A DNA stretch of 64,000 nt from positions 3,658,001-3,722,000 of the forward strand of contig NZ_CP196822.1 in the NCBI RefSeq assembly GCF_051912485.1. Direction: 5' to 3'. Position numbers and translations under genes: made by a program. Shown piece by piece: positions 17,367-27,001 of the stretch (positions are counted from its first letter, which is position 1; each line of letters opens with the position of its first letter). The notes below the pieces were generated by a model that saw only the letters and a program-made list of their open reading frames with translations, was not told where the DNA came from and ran no database searches. The stretch comes from Nitrobacter sp051912485 (GTDB lineage: Bacteria; Pseudomonadota; Alphaproteobacteria; Rhizobiales; Xanthobacteraceae).

Positions 17367-17786
17367 ATGTACGAGTGGATCAAGGCGTTTCATGTGATTG
17401 CCGTCATTTCCTGGATGGCAGGAATGCTCTATCTGCCACGGCTTTTCGTTTATCACTGCGATGCGGAGATTGGCTCGAAGCAATCCGAGACATTCAAAGT
17501 GATGGAGCGGCGGCTCTTCAAGGCGATCATCAATCCCGCAATGATGGTGGCCTGGGGGCTCGGGCTTTATATGATGTGGGCGCACCACTGGTATTCAGCG
17601 GGCTGGTTTCAAGGAAAGCTGGTGCTCGTGATCCTGATGTCCGGCATTCACGGCTTTTTCGCCCGCCGTGTGAGGGATTTTGCTGCCGACCGGAATACGA
17701 AGAGTCATAGATTCTATCGTATTATCAACGAGGTAGTAACAATTCTGATGGTAGGCATCGTTATTCTGGTCATCGTCAAGCCTTAG
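17367..17786 (+). CDS. hemJ: Protoporphyrinogen IX oxidase HemJ
   Basis: Membrane enzyme that oxidises protoporphyrinogen IX to protoporphyrin IX in haem synthesis. The 139 aa product has four hydrophobic segments and the family's conserved residues: the His in WIKAFHVIAVISWMAGMLYL, LPRLFVYH, and GKLVLVILMSGIHGF. It is the first rightward gene after the presumed origin, and rho follows. In related genomes hemE often lies just before hemJ; it is absent here. Confidence 0.93.
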   Translation: MYEWIKAFHVIAVISWMAGMLYLPRLFVYHCDAEIGSKQSETFKVMERRLFKAIINPAMMVAWGLGLYMMWAHHWYSAGWFQGKLVLVILMSGIHGFFARRVRDFAADRNTKSHRFYRIINEVVTILMVGIVILVIVKP

Positions 17787-18120
17787 GCGGTAAAGGCAGA
17801 CCCGATTGATAGGGATGCATTCTGGGCCGTTGTCGAGCCGTTTGCGGACGGCAGCGGTCGACTAAAGAGATCGGTTCACTTCCCTTGCACGAAGACGATC
17901 AATTTTCTATATTGCGGTTATCCCACCCCAAGCAGGCGGATGTGGTCGCGTTCCGGTTTCCTTAATCAAACCGGCGCCACGTCAGGTGTGAAGCCTTTCG
18001 GCCCCTCCTCGCCCAAGGTTTTTTTCACGGTCAGGATCTGCGGACTTTCCTTTTCAACTGTCCGCATCTTCATGAGCCACCTGACAGTCCTCCTCAAAGT
18101 ATTCCACAGGACCCTCCCAA
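17787..18120. other. rho leader region (334 bases, no gene)
   Basis: Contains no convincing open frame. A T-run (AAGGTTTTTTTCACGG near 18017-18032) follows a C/G-rich stretch, but the possible stem is only four pairs. Long pyrimidine-rich, C-rich segments occur up to the rho start; such leaders are where Rho limits its own expression in other bacteria. No clear promoter box was recognised. Confidence 0.5.
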
Positions 18121-19386
18121 ATGCGGGAAATGAAACTTCAAGACCTCAAGGCCAAGACTCCAGCCGAACTCGTGTCGTTCGCGGAAGAGCTTGGGGTCGA
18201 AAATGCCAGCACCATGCGCAAGCAGGAGCTGATGTTCGCCATTCTCAAGCAGCTGGCCATTCAGGAAATCGATATCATCGGCGAAGGCGTGGTTGAGGTT
18301 CTCTCCGACGGCTTCGGATTTCTGCGCTCGCCGGACGCCAACTATTTGCCGGGTCCAGACGATATCTACGTCTCGCCATCGCAGATTCGCCGTTTCGGCC
18401 TGCGAACCGGAGATACCATTGAAGGTCACATTCGCAGCCCGAAGGAAGGCGAGCGTTACTTTGCGCTTTTGAAGGTCAACACACTCAATTTCGAGGATCC
18501 AGAGAAGTCGAAGCACAAGGTCAACTTCGACAACCTGACGCCGCTATTTCCCGATCAACGGTTTCGGCTCGAGCTCGAGGACTCAACGCGCAAGGATCTG
18601 TCGGCACGGGTCATTGATATCGTTGCTCCGATCGGAAAGGGTCAGCGTGCGCTGATCGTGGCGCCGCCGCGCACCGGTAAAACAGTGCTGATGCAGAATA
18701 TCGCGCACTCCATTACCGCCAATCATCCCGAGTGTTATCTGATCGTTCTTCTGATTGATGAACGCCCGGAGGAAGTCACCGATATGCAGCGCTCGGTGAA
18801 GGGCGAGGTCGTGTCCTCGACTTTCGACGAGCCGGCCGTGCGCCATGTTCAGGTTGCCGAGATGGTGATCGAAAAAGCCAAGCGCCTGGTCGAGCACGGT
18901 CGCGACGTTGTGATCCTGCTTGATTCGATCACGCGTCTGGGCCGGGCTTACAACACCGTGGTGCCGTCCTCCGGCAAGGTGCTGACCGGTGGCGTCGATG
19001 CCAATGCCTTGCAGCGGCCGAAGCGTTTCTTCGGCGCAGCGCGCAACATCGAGGAAGGCGGCTCGCTGACCATCATCGCCACCGCGCTGGTCGATACCGG
19101 CAGCCGTATGGACGAAGTGATCTTCGAAGAGTTCAAGGGCACCGGCAATTCCGAGCTCATCCTCGATCGCAAGGTCTCCGACAAGCGCACCTTCCCGGCG
19201 ATCGACATCTCGCGTTCGGGCACGCGCAAGGAAGAGCTCATCACCGATCCGCAACTGCTCAAGAAGATGTACGTGCTGCGCCGGATCCTCAATCCGATGG
19301 GCACGATGGATGCGATCGACTTCCTGCTCGACAAGCTGCGCAACACCAAGAACAACTCGGAATTCTTCGAGTCGATGAATACCTGA
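18121..19386 (+). CDS. rho: Transcription termination factor Rho
   Basis: Hexameric RNA-dependent ATPase/helicase that ends transcription. N-terminal KLQDLKAKTPAELVSFAEEL, cold-shock RNA-binding domain with GFGFLRSPDANYLPGPDDIY, Walker A PPRTGKTVLMQNIA at about residues 181-194, Walker B VVILLDSITRLGRAYN and the Q/R-loop region around SSGKVLTGGVDANAL. Length 421 aa. Start ATG 18121. There is no acidic or disordered N-terminal insertion of the type seen in actinobacteria. Confidence 0.97.
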   Translation: MREMKLQDLKAKTPAELVSFAEELGVENASTMRKQELMFAILKQLAIQEIDIIGEGVVEVLSDGFGFLRSPDANYLPGPDDIYVSPSQIRRFGLRTGDTIEGHIRSPKEGERYFALLKVNTLNFEDPEKSKHKVNFDNLTPLFPDQRFRLELEDSTRKDLSARVIDIVAPIGKGQRALIVAPPRTGKTVLMQNIAHSITANHPECYLIVLLIDERPEEVTDMQRSVKGEVVSSTFDEPAVRHVQVAEMVIEKAKRLVEHGRDVVILLDSITRLGRAYNTVVPSSGKVLTGGVDANALQRPKRFFGAARNIEEGGSLTIIATALVDTGSRMDEVIFEEFKGTGNSELILDRKVSDKRTFPAIDISRSGTRKEELITDPQLLKKMYVLRRILNPMGTMDAIDFLLDKLRNTKNNSEFFESMNT

Positions 19387-19443
19387 TTTTGCCGTTTGTT
19401 TTGTCGTCATGCCCGCGACCGGCGCGAGCATGAACGCCGGTGG

Positions 19444-21498
19444 CTAAGGTTCCGCTTTTGCAGGGACTCGCCGCATCACCAGATCGATCAACGCCTGCGA
19501 CGTCGTGACCGGCAGCGAGCACGTCTGGCCGCGACAAACGAAGGCGGCGCTTTGCTTCATCGCCGCAAGCTTTGCTCGCGCGGGGTGTTCGGCCGGCAGC
19601 GCATCGCCACGCGGTGCATGCAGCACGATGCTTGTGGCGTGCGGCAGCGTGCGTGCGGCGCTGAGCAGCGTTTCAGCTTGCGCATCGGAGCCGACCACGA
19701 CGATTTCCGCGCCGGTGAGTCGGAGATCGAGCGCGCTCAGCAGCGACAGCTGGCCAAAGCCCTTCTCTGTCGCGCTCGGCAGCAAGGCGACGAACAGGCC
19801 GTCGATCTGGTCGCGCCACTTCGAATCACCGGTCAGCGCCGCGAAGCGCACCAGGTTTTGTGCGATCAGTCCGTCATGGTTCGGGATGGCGTCGTCGGCC
19901 GTCGAGTGCGGCCGAACGATCAGCCCCTCGGCATCATCGGCCGTGAAATAATAACCACCGTGTTCGTCGGCGTAATGTGTGTCCAGGGTTGCCTGCCAGC
20001 GTAGCGCCTGCTCCAGATGCGCGGTGTCGCCGATCGCCTCACACAACGCGAGCGCTGCGCGGATCATCGCGGCATAGTCGGAAGCCAGCGCCGGCACCAG
20101 CAGCCTGCCCTCGCGCCAGGAGTGGCCGAGCCGCTCGCCGCGTGTCATCGACTTTCGGACAAAGTCAAAAGCGGTCCGGGCGATTTCCAGCCAGTCCGGT
20201 TTGTCGAAGACACAGGCTGCGTGAACGATTGCCGCGATCATCAACCCGTTCCAGTCGGCGAGAACCTTGTCGTCGAGTCCCGGACGGGTGCGGCTTGCGC
20301 GGCGCGCGAGCAGCTTTTCGCGCAGCGTCTGCATGTGGGCATCGTCGTCGCCGCCGAGCTTGGCGCTTTTCAGGCGGTTGGGAATGTTGTGACCTTCGAA
20401 ATTCCCTTTGGCAGTGATATCGTATCGTGCGGCAAAATCAGCGGCGTCGGGTTGCCCCAGTACCTCTTCGATCTCGCTCAGCGACCAGACATAGAACTTG
20501 CCCTCCTCGCCTTCGGAGTCGGCGTCGAGTGACGAGGCAAAGCCGCCCTCCCCTGTCAACATCTCCCGGCGCAGCCAATCGACGGTCTCGATCGCGCGTT
20601 CGCGGTACAGCGGATTTTTGCTGCGCGCATAGTCCAATGCGAGCAGATCGAGAATCTGCGCGTTGTCGTAAAGCATCTTCTCGAAGTGCGGCACCAGCCA
20701 TCTGTCGTCGACCGAATAGCGCGCGTAGCCGCCGCCGAGGTGGTCGTAGATGCCGCCCTGGCTCATCTGCGTCAGGGTCAGCGTGGTGGCTGCGAAGAAA
20801 CGGTCGTCGCCGGTGCGTGCGCCGGCGCGCCAGAGAAATTCAAGCACGGAACATTGCGGAAATTTCGGTGCGCCATGCAGACCGCCGTTCACCGGATCGG
20901 TTGAACGTGCGATCGCGGCGGCTGCGTTATTGAGTTCGGCGACGCCAAGATTCGCCGGATTGTCCGCTTTGGCGCGTTGTGAGAGCCGCGCGATCAGCGC
21001 ATTGCGGGTTTGCGCGACCCTGTCGGGTTTGTCATGAAAGACCCGCGCCACGGATTGCAGCACATCGGTAAATGCCGGACGGCCGTAGTCCGGCAGCTTC
21101 GGAAAATATGTGCCGCCCCAGAATGGCGATCCATCTGATGACAGGAACATCGTCAGCGGCCAACCGCCCTGCTCGCCGAGAAGATGCAGCGCGCTCATAT
21201 AGATCTGATCGATATCCGGCCGCTCCTCGCGATCGACCTTGATGCAGACGAACAACTCGTTCATCACCGCGGCGACTTCGTCGTCCTCAAAGCTCTCGTG
21301 CGCCATGACATGGCACCAGTGACAGGCGGCGTAGCCGATCGAGAGCAGGATCGGACGGTTGGTTTGCTGCGCCTCACTGAGCGCCTCCGTTCCCCACGGC
21401 CACCAGTCGACGGGGTTATGCTGGTGCTGCAGCAAGTAAGGGCTCGTTTCCGCAGCCAAGCGATTCGCGGGACGGCCTGAGCCGGCTGCGTGATTCAT
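19444..21498 (-). CDS. Thioredoxin-domain protein of the YyaL/SSP411 (DUF255) family
   Basis: 684 aa from ATG 21498. An N-terminal thioredoxin-like DUF255 domain carries the hallmark LLSIGYAACHWCHVMAHESF with a CHWC motif and VKVDREERPDIDQIYM; note the sequence here reads CIKVDREERPD. The remaining part is an (alpha/alpha)6 barrel related to N-acylglucosamine 2-epimerases, with GGIYDHLGGGYARYSVD and PHFEKMLYDNAQ. The biochemical role is not established. It lies opposite to its neighbours, convergent with rho and divergent from mnmE, with only 112 bases between the mnmE and yyaL-like starts. Confidence 0.9.
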   Translation of the reverse strand: MNHAAGSGRPANRLAAETSPYLLQHQHNPVDWWPWGTEALSEAQQTNRPILLSIGYAACHWCHVMAHESFEDDEVAAVMNELFVCIKVDREERPDIDQIYMSALHLLGEQGGWPLTMFLSSDGSPFWGGTYFPKLPDYGRPAFTDVLQSVARVFHDKPDRVAQTRNALIARLSQRAKADNPANLGVAELNNAAAAIARSTDPVNGGLHGAPKFPQCSVLEFLWRAGARTGDDRFFAATTLTLTQMSQGGIYDHLGGGYARYSVDDRWLVPHFEKMLYDNAQILDLLALDYARSKNPLYRERAIETVDWLRREMLTGEGGFASSLDADSEGEEGKFYVWSLSEIEEVLGQPDAADFAARYDITAKGNFEGHNIPNRLKSAKLGGDDDAHMQTLREKLLARRASRTRPGLDDKVLADWNGLMIAAIVHAACVFDKPDWLEIARTAFDFVRKSMTRGERLGHSWREGRLLVPALASDYAAMIRAALALCEAIGDTAHLEQALRWQATLDTHYADEHGGYYFTADDAEGLIVRPHSTADDAIPNHDGLIAQNLVRFAALTGDSKWRDQIDGLFVALLPSATEKGFGQLSLLSALDLRLTGAEIVVVGSDAQAETLLSAARTLPHATSIVLHAPRGDALPAEHPARAKLAAMKQSAAFVCRGQTCSLPVTTSQALIDLVMRRVPAKAEP

Positions 21499-21610
21499 AT
21501 CGAGGAGCCCTTCTGTGAATATGCGATAACGGAAAGCTCGCGGCGGAAACATTTGCCGCCGCCGCCTGAATTTCCCGTTGTGTCGTCGAAGCCGGACATG
21601 ACAATAGGCA

Positions 21611-22984
21611 ATGCATCCGCGAGAGCAAACGATCTTCGCCCTGTCGTCGGGCCGGCCGCCGTCGGCGATCGCCGTCGTGCGCGTTTCGGGCGCCCAGGCT
21701 GGCGCCGCGCTTCGAACAATTGCGGGTGCGGTTCCCGTCGCGCGCACGGCGAAGCGAGCGCTGCTGCGCGACCGTCTCGGGGAAGCCATTGATGATGCAG
21801 TTGTTTTGTGGTTCGCCGCACCTGCGAGCGCGACCGGCGAGGATGTCGCGGAGTTTCACGTTCACGGCGGGCGCGCGGTGCTCAACGCCTTGTTCGCAGC
21901 GCTGTCGTCGATCGACAATATGCGAGCCGCGGAGCCCGGAGAGTTCACCCGGCGGGCGTTCGAGAACGGCAAGATCGATCTGACCGAGGCCGAAGGCCTT
22001 GACGATCTGATCCATGCCGACACTGACCGGCAGCGCCGCCAAGCCTTGAGGCAATTGCAGGGACTGCTGGGCGACCGTGCGCGGGGCTGGCGCAAGCAGT
22101 TGATCGATGCGTCGGCCCTGATCGAGGCCGGAATCGATTTCGCCGATGAAGGCGACGTGCCGGAAGACCTGCTGAAGCCCGCGATGGAAAGGATCGCGCA
22201 GCTCCGTCGCGAGATCGAAGAAACCCTTGCGGCATCGGCACAAAGCGAACGGCTGCGCGACGGGCTGACGGTCGCGATTGCAGGTCCGCCGAATGCCGGC
22301 AAGTCGACGTTGCTCAATCGGCTCGCGCATCGGGAAGCTGCGATCGTGTCGCCGCACGCCGGAACGACGCGCGACATCATCGAAGTGCATCTCGATCTCG
22401 ATGGGTATCCGGTGACGCTGATCGATACCGCGGGTATTCGCGAGACTGATGATCCAGTCGAGAAAGAGGGCGTGCGGCGGGCACGCGATCGTGCGGCCTC
22501 CGCAGATCTGGTGCTGTGGCTAGCCGATGACGACACCGGCGTCAGTCCATCGCAAATGATCGGCGAGGGTGGCACGTCGTTCTGGCGTGTGCGCAACAAA
22601 ATCGATCTTGCGAGCCCGGAAAGTAACGGATCGAACCCGAGGCAGCTTGAGGCGAATCAGGGGCAGGGCGCTTTACTTCGGCAATTTGGGATTTCGGCGT
22701 CGCGCGGCGACGGCGTCGATGAACTGGTGGCGGAGCTGACGGCGTTCGCGGACAACTGGTTCGGTCAGGGCGAAACCGCCGTCATCACACGTTTGCGGCA
22801 CCGCAACATATTGCAGGATGCTGCGGCATCGCTCGCGAAGGCGGAAGCCGTGGTCGGACAGGGCGACGAGTTTTTGGCCGAGGAGGTCAGAATCGCAGTT
22901 CATTCAATAGGGCGGCTGCTCGGGCGTGTTGATGTTGATGATGTCCTCGATTCAGTCTTTCGCGATTTTTGCATCGGCAAATAG
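21611..22984 (+). CDS. mnmE: tRNA modification GTPase MnmE
   Basis: With MnmG it installs the aminomethyl/carboxymethylaminomethyl group at U34 of certain tRNAs. N-terminal formyl-THF-binding domain (TIFALSSGRPPSAIAVVRVSG), helical domain, and inserted G domain with G1 GPPNAGKSTLLNRL at about 226-239, GTTRDII (K-loop) and DTAGIRETDDPVE. The C-terminal CIGK motif (FCIGK at the end) is intact. Length 457 aa. It precedes mnmG; a parS site lies between them. Confidence 0.96.
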   Translation: MHPREQTIFALSSGRPPSAIAVVRVSGAQAGAALRTIAGAVPVARTAKRALLRDRLGEAIDDAVVLWFAAPASATGEDVAEFHVHGGRAVLNALFAALSSIDNMRAAEPGEFTRRAFENGKIDLTEAEGLDDLIHADTDRQRRQALRQLQGLLGDRARGWRKQLIDASALIEAGIDFADEGDVPEDLLKPAMERIAQLRREIEETLAASAQSERLRDGLTVAIAGPPNAGKSTLLNRLAHREAAIVSPHAGTTRDIIEVHLDLDGYPVTLIDTAGIRETDDPVEKEGVRRARDRAASADLVLWLADDDTGVSPSQMIGEGGTSFWRVRNKIDLASPESNGSNPRQLEANQGQGALLRQFGISASRGDGVDELVAELTAFADNWFGQGETAVITRLRHRNILQDAAASLAKAEAVVGQGDEFLAEEVRIAVHSIGRLLGRVDVDDVLDSVFRDFCIGK

Positions 22985-23038
22985 TGTAATATTAGTTCAT
23001 TTCTTGTGATGTGCATTCGAACTATCGCGGCTGGGCGA

Positions 23039-23054
23039 TGTTTCACGTGAAACA
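23039..23054. promoter_or_regulatory. parS: parS centromere site 1
   Basis: Perfect 16-bp palindrome TGTTTCACGTGAAACA, the alphaproteobacterial ParB-binding sequence, in the gap between mnmE and mnmG. An identical site lies 2 kb further on. parA and parB are encoded 3-4 kb downstream. Confidence 0.95.
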
Positions 23055-23143
23055 TCGCCCAATACGTTCGTCTCGTATAAACTCAAGCTTTCGGATCGAG
23101 TGGGCCTGCGATAGAAGTCCGCCGGGTATCGCAACAAAAGCCA

Positions 23144-25018
23144 ATGACAAGATCATTCGACGTTATCGTGATCGGGGGTGGCCACGCCGGGTGCGAGGCC
23201 GCGACTGCGGCTGCGCGAATGGGCGCGCGGACGGCGCTCGTGACTCATCGGTTTGCCACCGTCGGCGCAATGTCATGCAATCCCGCGATCGGCGGGCTCG
23301 GTAAGGGTCATCTAGTCCGCGAGGTCGATGCGCTGGACGGACTGATGGGTCGCGTCGCTGATGCCGCCGGGATCCAGTTCCGGATGCTCAATCGCCGCAA
23401 GGGTCCGGCGGTCCGTGGGCCGCGCGCCCAAGCCGACCGCAAGCTTTATGCCGCCGCGATGCAGGTTGCGATTCGCGAGACCCCAAATCTCAAGGTGATC
23501 GAAGGCGAGGCGGACGACCTTATCATTGCCGAGGGTGTGATCGCGGGGATTCGCTTGAGCGACGGCCGCGAGTTCGAGGCTGGTGCGGTCGTCATCACCA
23601 CTGGCACCTTTCTGCGCGGCCTGATCCATCTCGGCGAAAAAAGTTGGCCCGCGGGACGAGTGGACGAAGCGCCGGCGCTCGGCCTGTCCGCGTCCTTCGA
23701 GCGCATCGGCTTCACGCTTGGTCGGCTCAAGACCGGGACGCCGCCGCGGCTCGACGGCACAACCATCGACTGGGTCGCGGTTGAAATGCAGCCGGGTGAC
23801 GATCCGCCGGAGCCGTTTTCGGTGATGACCAGTCGTATCACCACACCGCAGATCCAATGTGGCATTACCCGCACCATGCCGGCGACGCACGAGGTGATCC
23901 GGGCCAATGTGCATCGGTCGCCGATCTATTCCGGGCAAATCCAGAGTTCGGGGCCGCGCTATTGCCCCTCGATCGAGGACAAGGTCGTCCGCTTTGGCGA
24001 TCGCGACGGGCACCAGATTTTCCTGGAGCCGGAGGGCCTCGACGACACGACGGTTTATCCCAACGGGATTTCGACGTCGCTGCCGGAGGATGTGCAGCTT
24101 GCGATCCTGGCGACCATTCCGGGACTCGAGAAAGTCAGGATGACCCGGCCTGGCTATGCCATCGAATACGATCATGTCGATCCCCGTGAACTCGATCCGA
24201 CCCTGCAGGCCAAGCGGATGCCGGGCCTTTTCCTCGCCGGCCAGATCAACGGGACGACCGGTTATGAAGAGGCTGCGGCTCAGGGGCTTGTCGCGGGCCT
24301 GAATGCGGCTTTGGTCACGGGCGGCAGCGATCCGGTCGTGTTCGATCGCGCCGACGGCTATCTTGGCGTGATGATTGATGACCTCGTGACCCGCGGAATC
24401 ACCGAGCCCTATCGGATGTTCACGTCGCGCGCCGAATACCGGCTGACGCTGCGCGCCGACAACGCCGATCGGCGGCTCACGGACAAGGGCATCGCAATGG
24501 GCTGCGTCGGGGCAGGGCGCGCAGCCCATCATCGGGCCAAAATGGTGGCCTTGAGCGCGGCAAAGGCGCTGGCGACGTCGCTGTCCGTAACGCCGAACGA
24601 GGCCGCCCGCCACGGGCTTTCGCTCAACCGCGACGGCCATCGGCGATCCGCGTTCGAGCTTTTGGCCTATCCGGAGATCGGGTGGGGCGAGGTAACCGCG
24701 ATCTGGCCGAAGCTGTCGGCCATCGATCCGGGAATCGCCGTGCATCTGGAGATCGATGCCAAATACGACGTCTATCTGAAGCGCCAGACCGCTGATGTTG
24801 AGGCGTTCCGCCGAGACGAGAGCCTCGTGCTCGCCGATATCGATTATGACGTCGTGCCGGGGCTGTCCAACGAGGCGCGGGTCAAGCTTGAGCGCGCGCG
24901 GCCACGGACCGTCGGGCAGGCAGGTCGTCTCGATGGCATCACCCCGGCCGCGCTCGGGATTCTGGCGGCCTATTTGCGCCGCGAGGCGCGGAAAAAGACA
25001 GCCAAAGCGTCGGCCTGA
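23144..25018 (+). CDS. mnmG: tRNA uridine-5-carboxymethylaminomethyl enzyme MnmG (GidA)
   Basis: FAD- and NADH-dependent partner of MnmE in U34 modification. The dinucleotide-binding motif VIVIGGGHAGCEAATAAARM is at the N terminus; CNPAIGGLGKGHLVREVDAL and NRRKGPAVRGPRAQADR are MnmG signatures, and GQINGTTGYEEAAAQGL plus TSRAEYRLTLRADNADRRLT lie in the second half. Length 624 aa. ATG at 23144. It sits in the conserved mnmE-mnmG-rsmG-parA-parB block, flanked on both sides by parS sites. Confidence 0.97.
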   Translation: MTRSFDVIVIGGGHAGCEAATAAARMGARTALVTHRFATVGAMSCNPAIGGLGKGHLVREVDALDGLMGRVADAAGIQFRMLNRRKGPAVRGPRAQADRKLYAAAMQVAIRETPNLKVIEGEADDLIIAEGVIAGIRLSDGREFEAGAVVITTGTFLRGLIHLGEKSWPAGRVDEAPALGLSASFERIGFTLGRLKTGTPPRLDGTTIDWVAVEMQPGDDPPEPFSVMTSRITTPQIQCGITRTMPATHEVIRANVHRSPIYSGQIQSSGPRYCPSIEDKVVRFGDRDGHQIFLEPEGLDDTTVYPNGISTSLPEDVQLAILATIPGLEKVRMTRPGYAIEYDHVDPRELDPTLQAKRMPGLFLAGQINGTTGYEEAAAQGLVAGLNAALVTGGSDPVVFDRADGYLGVMIDDLVTRGITEPYRMFTSRAEYRLTLRADNADRRLTDKGIAMGCVGAGRAAHHRAKMVALSAAKALATSLSVTPNEAARHGLSLNRDGHRRSAFELLAYPEIGWGEVTAIWPKLSAIDPGIAVHLEIDAKYDVYLKRQTADVEAFRRDESLVLADIDYDVVPGLSNEARVKLERARPRTVGQAGRLDGITPAALGILAAYLRREARKKTAKASA

Positions 25019-25039
25019 TTACCTCCAACCCGCGGCCGA

Positions 25040-25055
25040 TGTTTCACGTGAAACA
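25040..25055. promoter_or_regulatory. parS: parS centromere site 2
   Basis: Perfect TGTTTCACGTGAAACA in the gap between mnmG and rsmG, identical to the site at 23039-23054. A 12/16 degenerate match also occurs within rsmG at 25343-25358. Confidence 0.95.
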
Positions 25056-25271
25056 GATCGGCAGAACGGTTTACGTCTTATCGCCGGGTTTGAGCCGGCA
25101 ATCCCCGTTGTCAAAAAGCCGTGGCCGGATCGCTAGTCGGTTAGGAGCAGGCATAGGGGGCGACGCCCCGGCCGGGCTTGTCGGCCAATGGCCGATCATT
25201 TCAAAAGCGCGTGGCCGATTGCAAACAGATATGGCCGGGAATCACGCGGTCCCGTATGCTGCGCTGACGCC

Positions 25272-25979
25272 ATGCCAAGACCTCAACAGGCTCGATCACC
25301 TCTTTCCGCTGCGGACAAGGCGGCGGCGCTGGCGTTGACGCCCGTCTCGCGTGAAACCGAGGCGCGGCTGGACGCCTACGTCGATCTGCTGGTCCAATGG
25401 CAGACCAAGACCAACCTTGTCGCGCCTTCGACGCTGCCGCAGCTCTGGACGCGCCATATTGCGGATTCGCTCCAGCTTCTTGCGCTGGCGCCGCAGGCAA
25501 AACTCTGGGCCGACTTCGGCAGCGGCGGCGGCTTTCCCGGGGTCGTGCTGGCCTGCGCTCTCGCTGGCGTCGAAGGCGCGCGGGTCGATCTGGTCGAGCG
25601 CAACGCCAAGAAGGCCGCATTTCTTCGTGAGGCTATCCGGGTTACCGCGGCGCCGGGTGTCATTCACCTGAGGGATATTGGGGATTATGTGGACAGATTG
25701 GAGAGCCGGGTCGATTGCGTGACCGCGCGCGCGCTGGCACCTCTACAAATGCTGCTCGGCTTTGCAGAACCTCTCGTTGAGCAGGGCGCTAAGGCGATGT
25801 TTCTCAAGGGTCAAGATGTAGAAGCTGAATTGACGGAAGCTACTAAATATTGGAATATTGAGCCTCGCATTCATTCCAGCCGCACCGGCGGACAAGGCTG
25901 GATCGTCGAACTCGATCGCATCGAGCGACGCGACCGTCCTCCGACAAAGAAGCATGGCCTCGCGCATGACGGTAATTGA
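25272..25979 (+). CDS. rsmG: 16S rRNA (guanine-N7) methyltransferase RsmG (GidB)
   Basis: SAM-dependent methylation of G527 of 16S rRNA. The SAM-binding motif is DFGSGGGFPGVVLACAL; VDLVERNAKKAAFLREA and VTARALAPLQMLLGF are further conserved blocks. About 235 aa from ATG 25272, the start that gives family length; the frame is open upstream to 25188. The 3' end overlaps the beginning of parA by about 14 bases (if ParA starts at 25966). Confidence 0.95.
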   Translation: MPRPQQARSPLSAADKAAALALTPVSRETEARLDAYVDLLVQWQTKTNLVAPSTLPQLWTRHIADSLQLLALAPQAKLWADFGSGGGFPGVVLACALAGVEGARVDLVERNAKKAAFLREAIRVTAAPGVIHLRDIGDYVDRLESRVDCVTARALAPLQMLLGFAEPLVEQGAKAMFLKGQDVEAELTEATKYWNIEPRIHSSRTGGQGWIVELDRIERRDRPPTKKHGLAHDGN

Positions 25980-26823
25980 TGAGATTTATCAATATGATAG
26001 CGATAGCGGGTCCACCGCCCGCAATCCCCGGATCATTTCGCTGGCCAATCAGAAGGGCGGGGTCGGCAAGACTACGACCGCGATCAACCTCGGCACGGCG
26101 CTGGCCGCGATCGGTGAAAGCGTCCTGATCGTCGATCTCGATCCGCAAGGCAACGCTTCAACCGGTCTCGGCATTGACCGCCGCGATCGCAACGTCTCCA
26201 CCTACGATGTGCTGATCGGTGAAGCGCCGCTGCGTGACGCCGTGGTGCCGACCGCGGTGCCGCGTCTGCACATCGCAGCATCGACAATGGACCTCTCCGG
26301 TCTGGAGCTCGAGCTCGGCATGACGAAGGATCGCGCCTTCCGCCTGCGCGATGCGATCGCCGCGCTCAACGGCAACGTGGCCGACAACGCCGATTACACT
26401 TATGTGCTGATCGACTGTCCGCCGTCGCTCAACCTTCTCACCGTCAACGCGATGGCGGCGTCGGACGCGATCCTGGTGCCGCTGCAATGTGAGTTTTTCG
26501 CGCTCGAAGGCCTGTCACAGCTCCTGCAGACGGTCGAGCAGGTGCGCACCACGCTCAATCCGAATCTGTCGATTCACGGCATCGTGCTGACCATGTTCGA
26601 CTCGCGCAACAACCTGTCGAACCAGGTCGTTGCCGACGTACGCCAGTTCATGGGATCAAAAGTCTACGACACCATGATCCCGCGCAACGTGCGAATTTCG
26701 GAAGCGCCGTCCTACGGCAAGCCAGTGCTGGTCTACGATCTCAAATGCAGCGGCAGCGAAGCCTATCTGAAACTCGCGACCGAGGTGATCCAGCGCGAGC
26801 GCGAACTGCGCACCACGCATTAG
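25966..26823 (+). CDS. parA: Chromosome partitioning ATPase ParA
   Basis: Walker-type ATPase that moves ParB-parS complexes along the nucleoid. Deviant Walker A SLANQKGGVGKTTTAINLG, switch I-like DLDPQGNASTGLGID, Walker B VLIDCPPSLNLLTVNAM. About 285 aa from ATG 25966 (an ATG at 25954 adds four residues). This is a chromosomal-type ParA without the N-terminal DNA-binding domain of plasmid type Ia proteins. It overlaps the rsmG end and lies 0.9-3 kb from two parS sites. Confidence 0.96.
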   Translation: MTVIDEIYQYDSDSGSTARNPRIISLANQKGGVGKTTTAINLGTALAAIGESVLIVDLDPQGNASTGLGIDRRDRNVSTYDVLIGEAPLRDAVVPTAVPRLHIAASTMDLSGLELELGMTKDRAFRLRDAIAALNGNVADNADYTYVLIDCPPSLNLLTVNAMAASDAILVPLQCEFFALEGLSQLLQTVEQVRTTLNPNLSIHGIVLTMFDSRNNLSNQVVADVRQFMGSKVYDTMIPRNVRISEAPSYGKPVLVYDLKCSGSEAYLKLATEVIQRERELRTTH

Positions 26824-26844
26824 GGAAAAGGCGCTGACATCACC

Positions 26845-26926
26845 GGTCATTGCGCGCGCAGCGAAGCAATCCAGAAGCCAAAGAGAAAACTGGATTGCTT
26901 CGGCGCAAGAGCTCCTCGCAATGACC
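26845..26926. repeat. Palindromic repeat between parA and parB
   Basis: Outer arms GGTCATTGCG/CGCAATGACC and perfect inner arms GAAGCAATCCAG (26863-26874) and CTGGATTGCTTC (26890-26901). This type of CATTGCGAGCGAAGCAATCCAG element is widespread in alpha- and other proteobacteria. It would form a stable hairpin in the parA-parB mRNA and may set their relative levels. Confidence 0.85.
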
Positions 26927-27001
26927 AACATAGGCGATCCAAGATCGTCAATTTCGATTGTTTAATCCGGAGTATGCTGCGTGAATCCAAGGGAGCTGGC
27001 G

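Noticed and set aside
17940..18296. Open frame in the rho leader overlapping rho
   Set aside because: It has no ribosome site, is in a different frame from Rho, and overlaps the conserved Rho N terminus.
23312..24745. Long open frame antisense to mnmG
   Set aside because: Same reason: shadow of a strongly conserved gene in GC-rich DNA.
25343..25358. Third parS in rsmG
   Set aside because: Only 12 of 16 bases match; recorded as degenerate, not called as a site.
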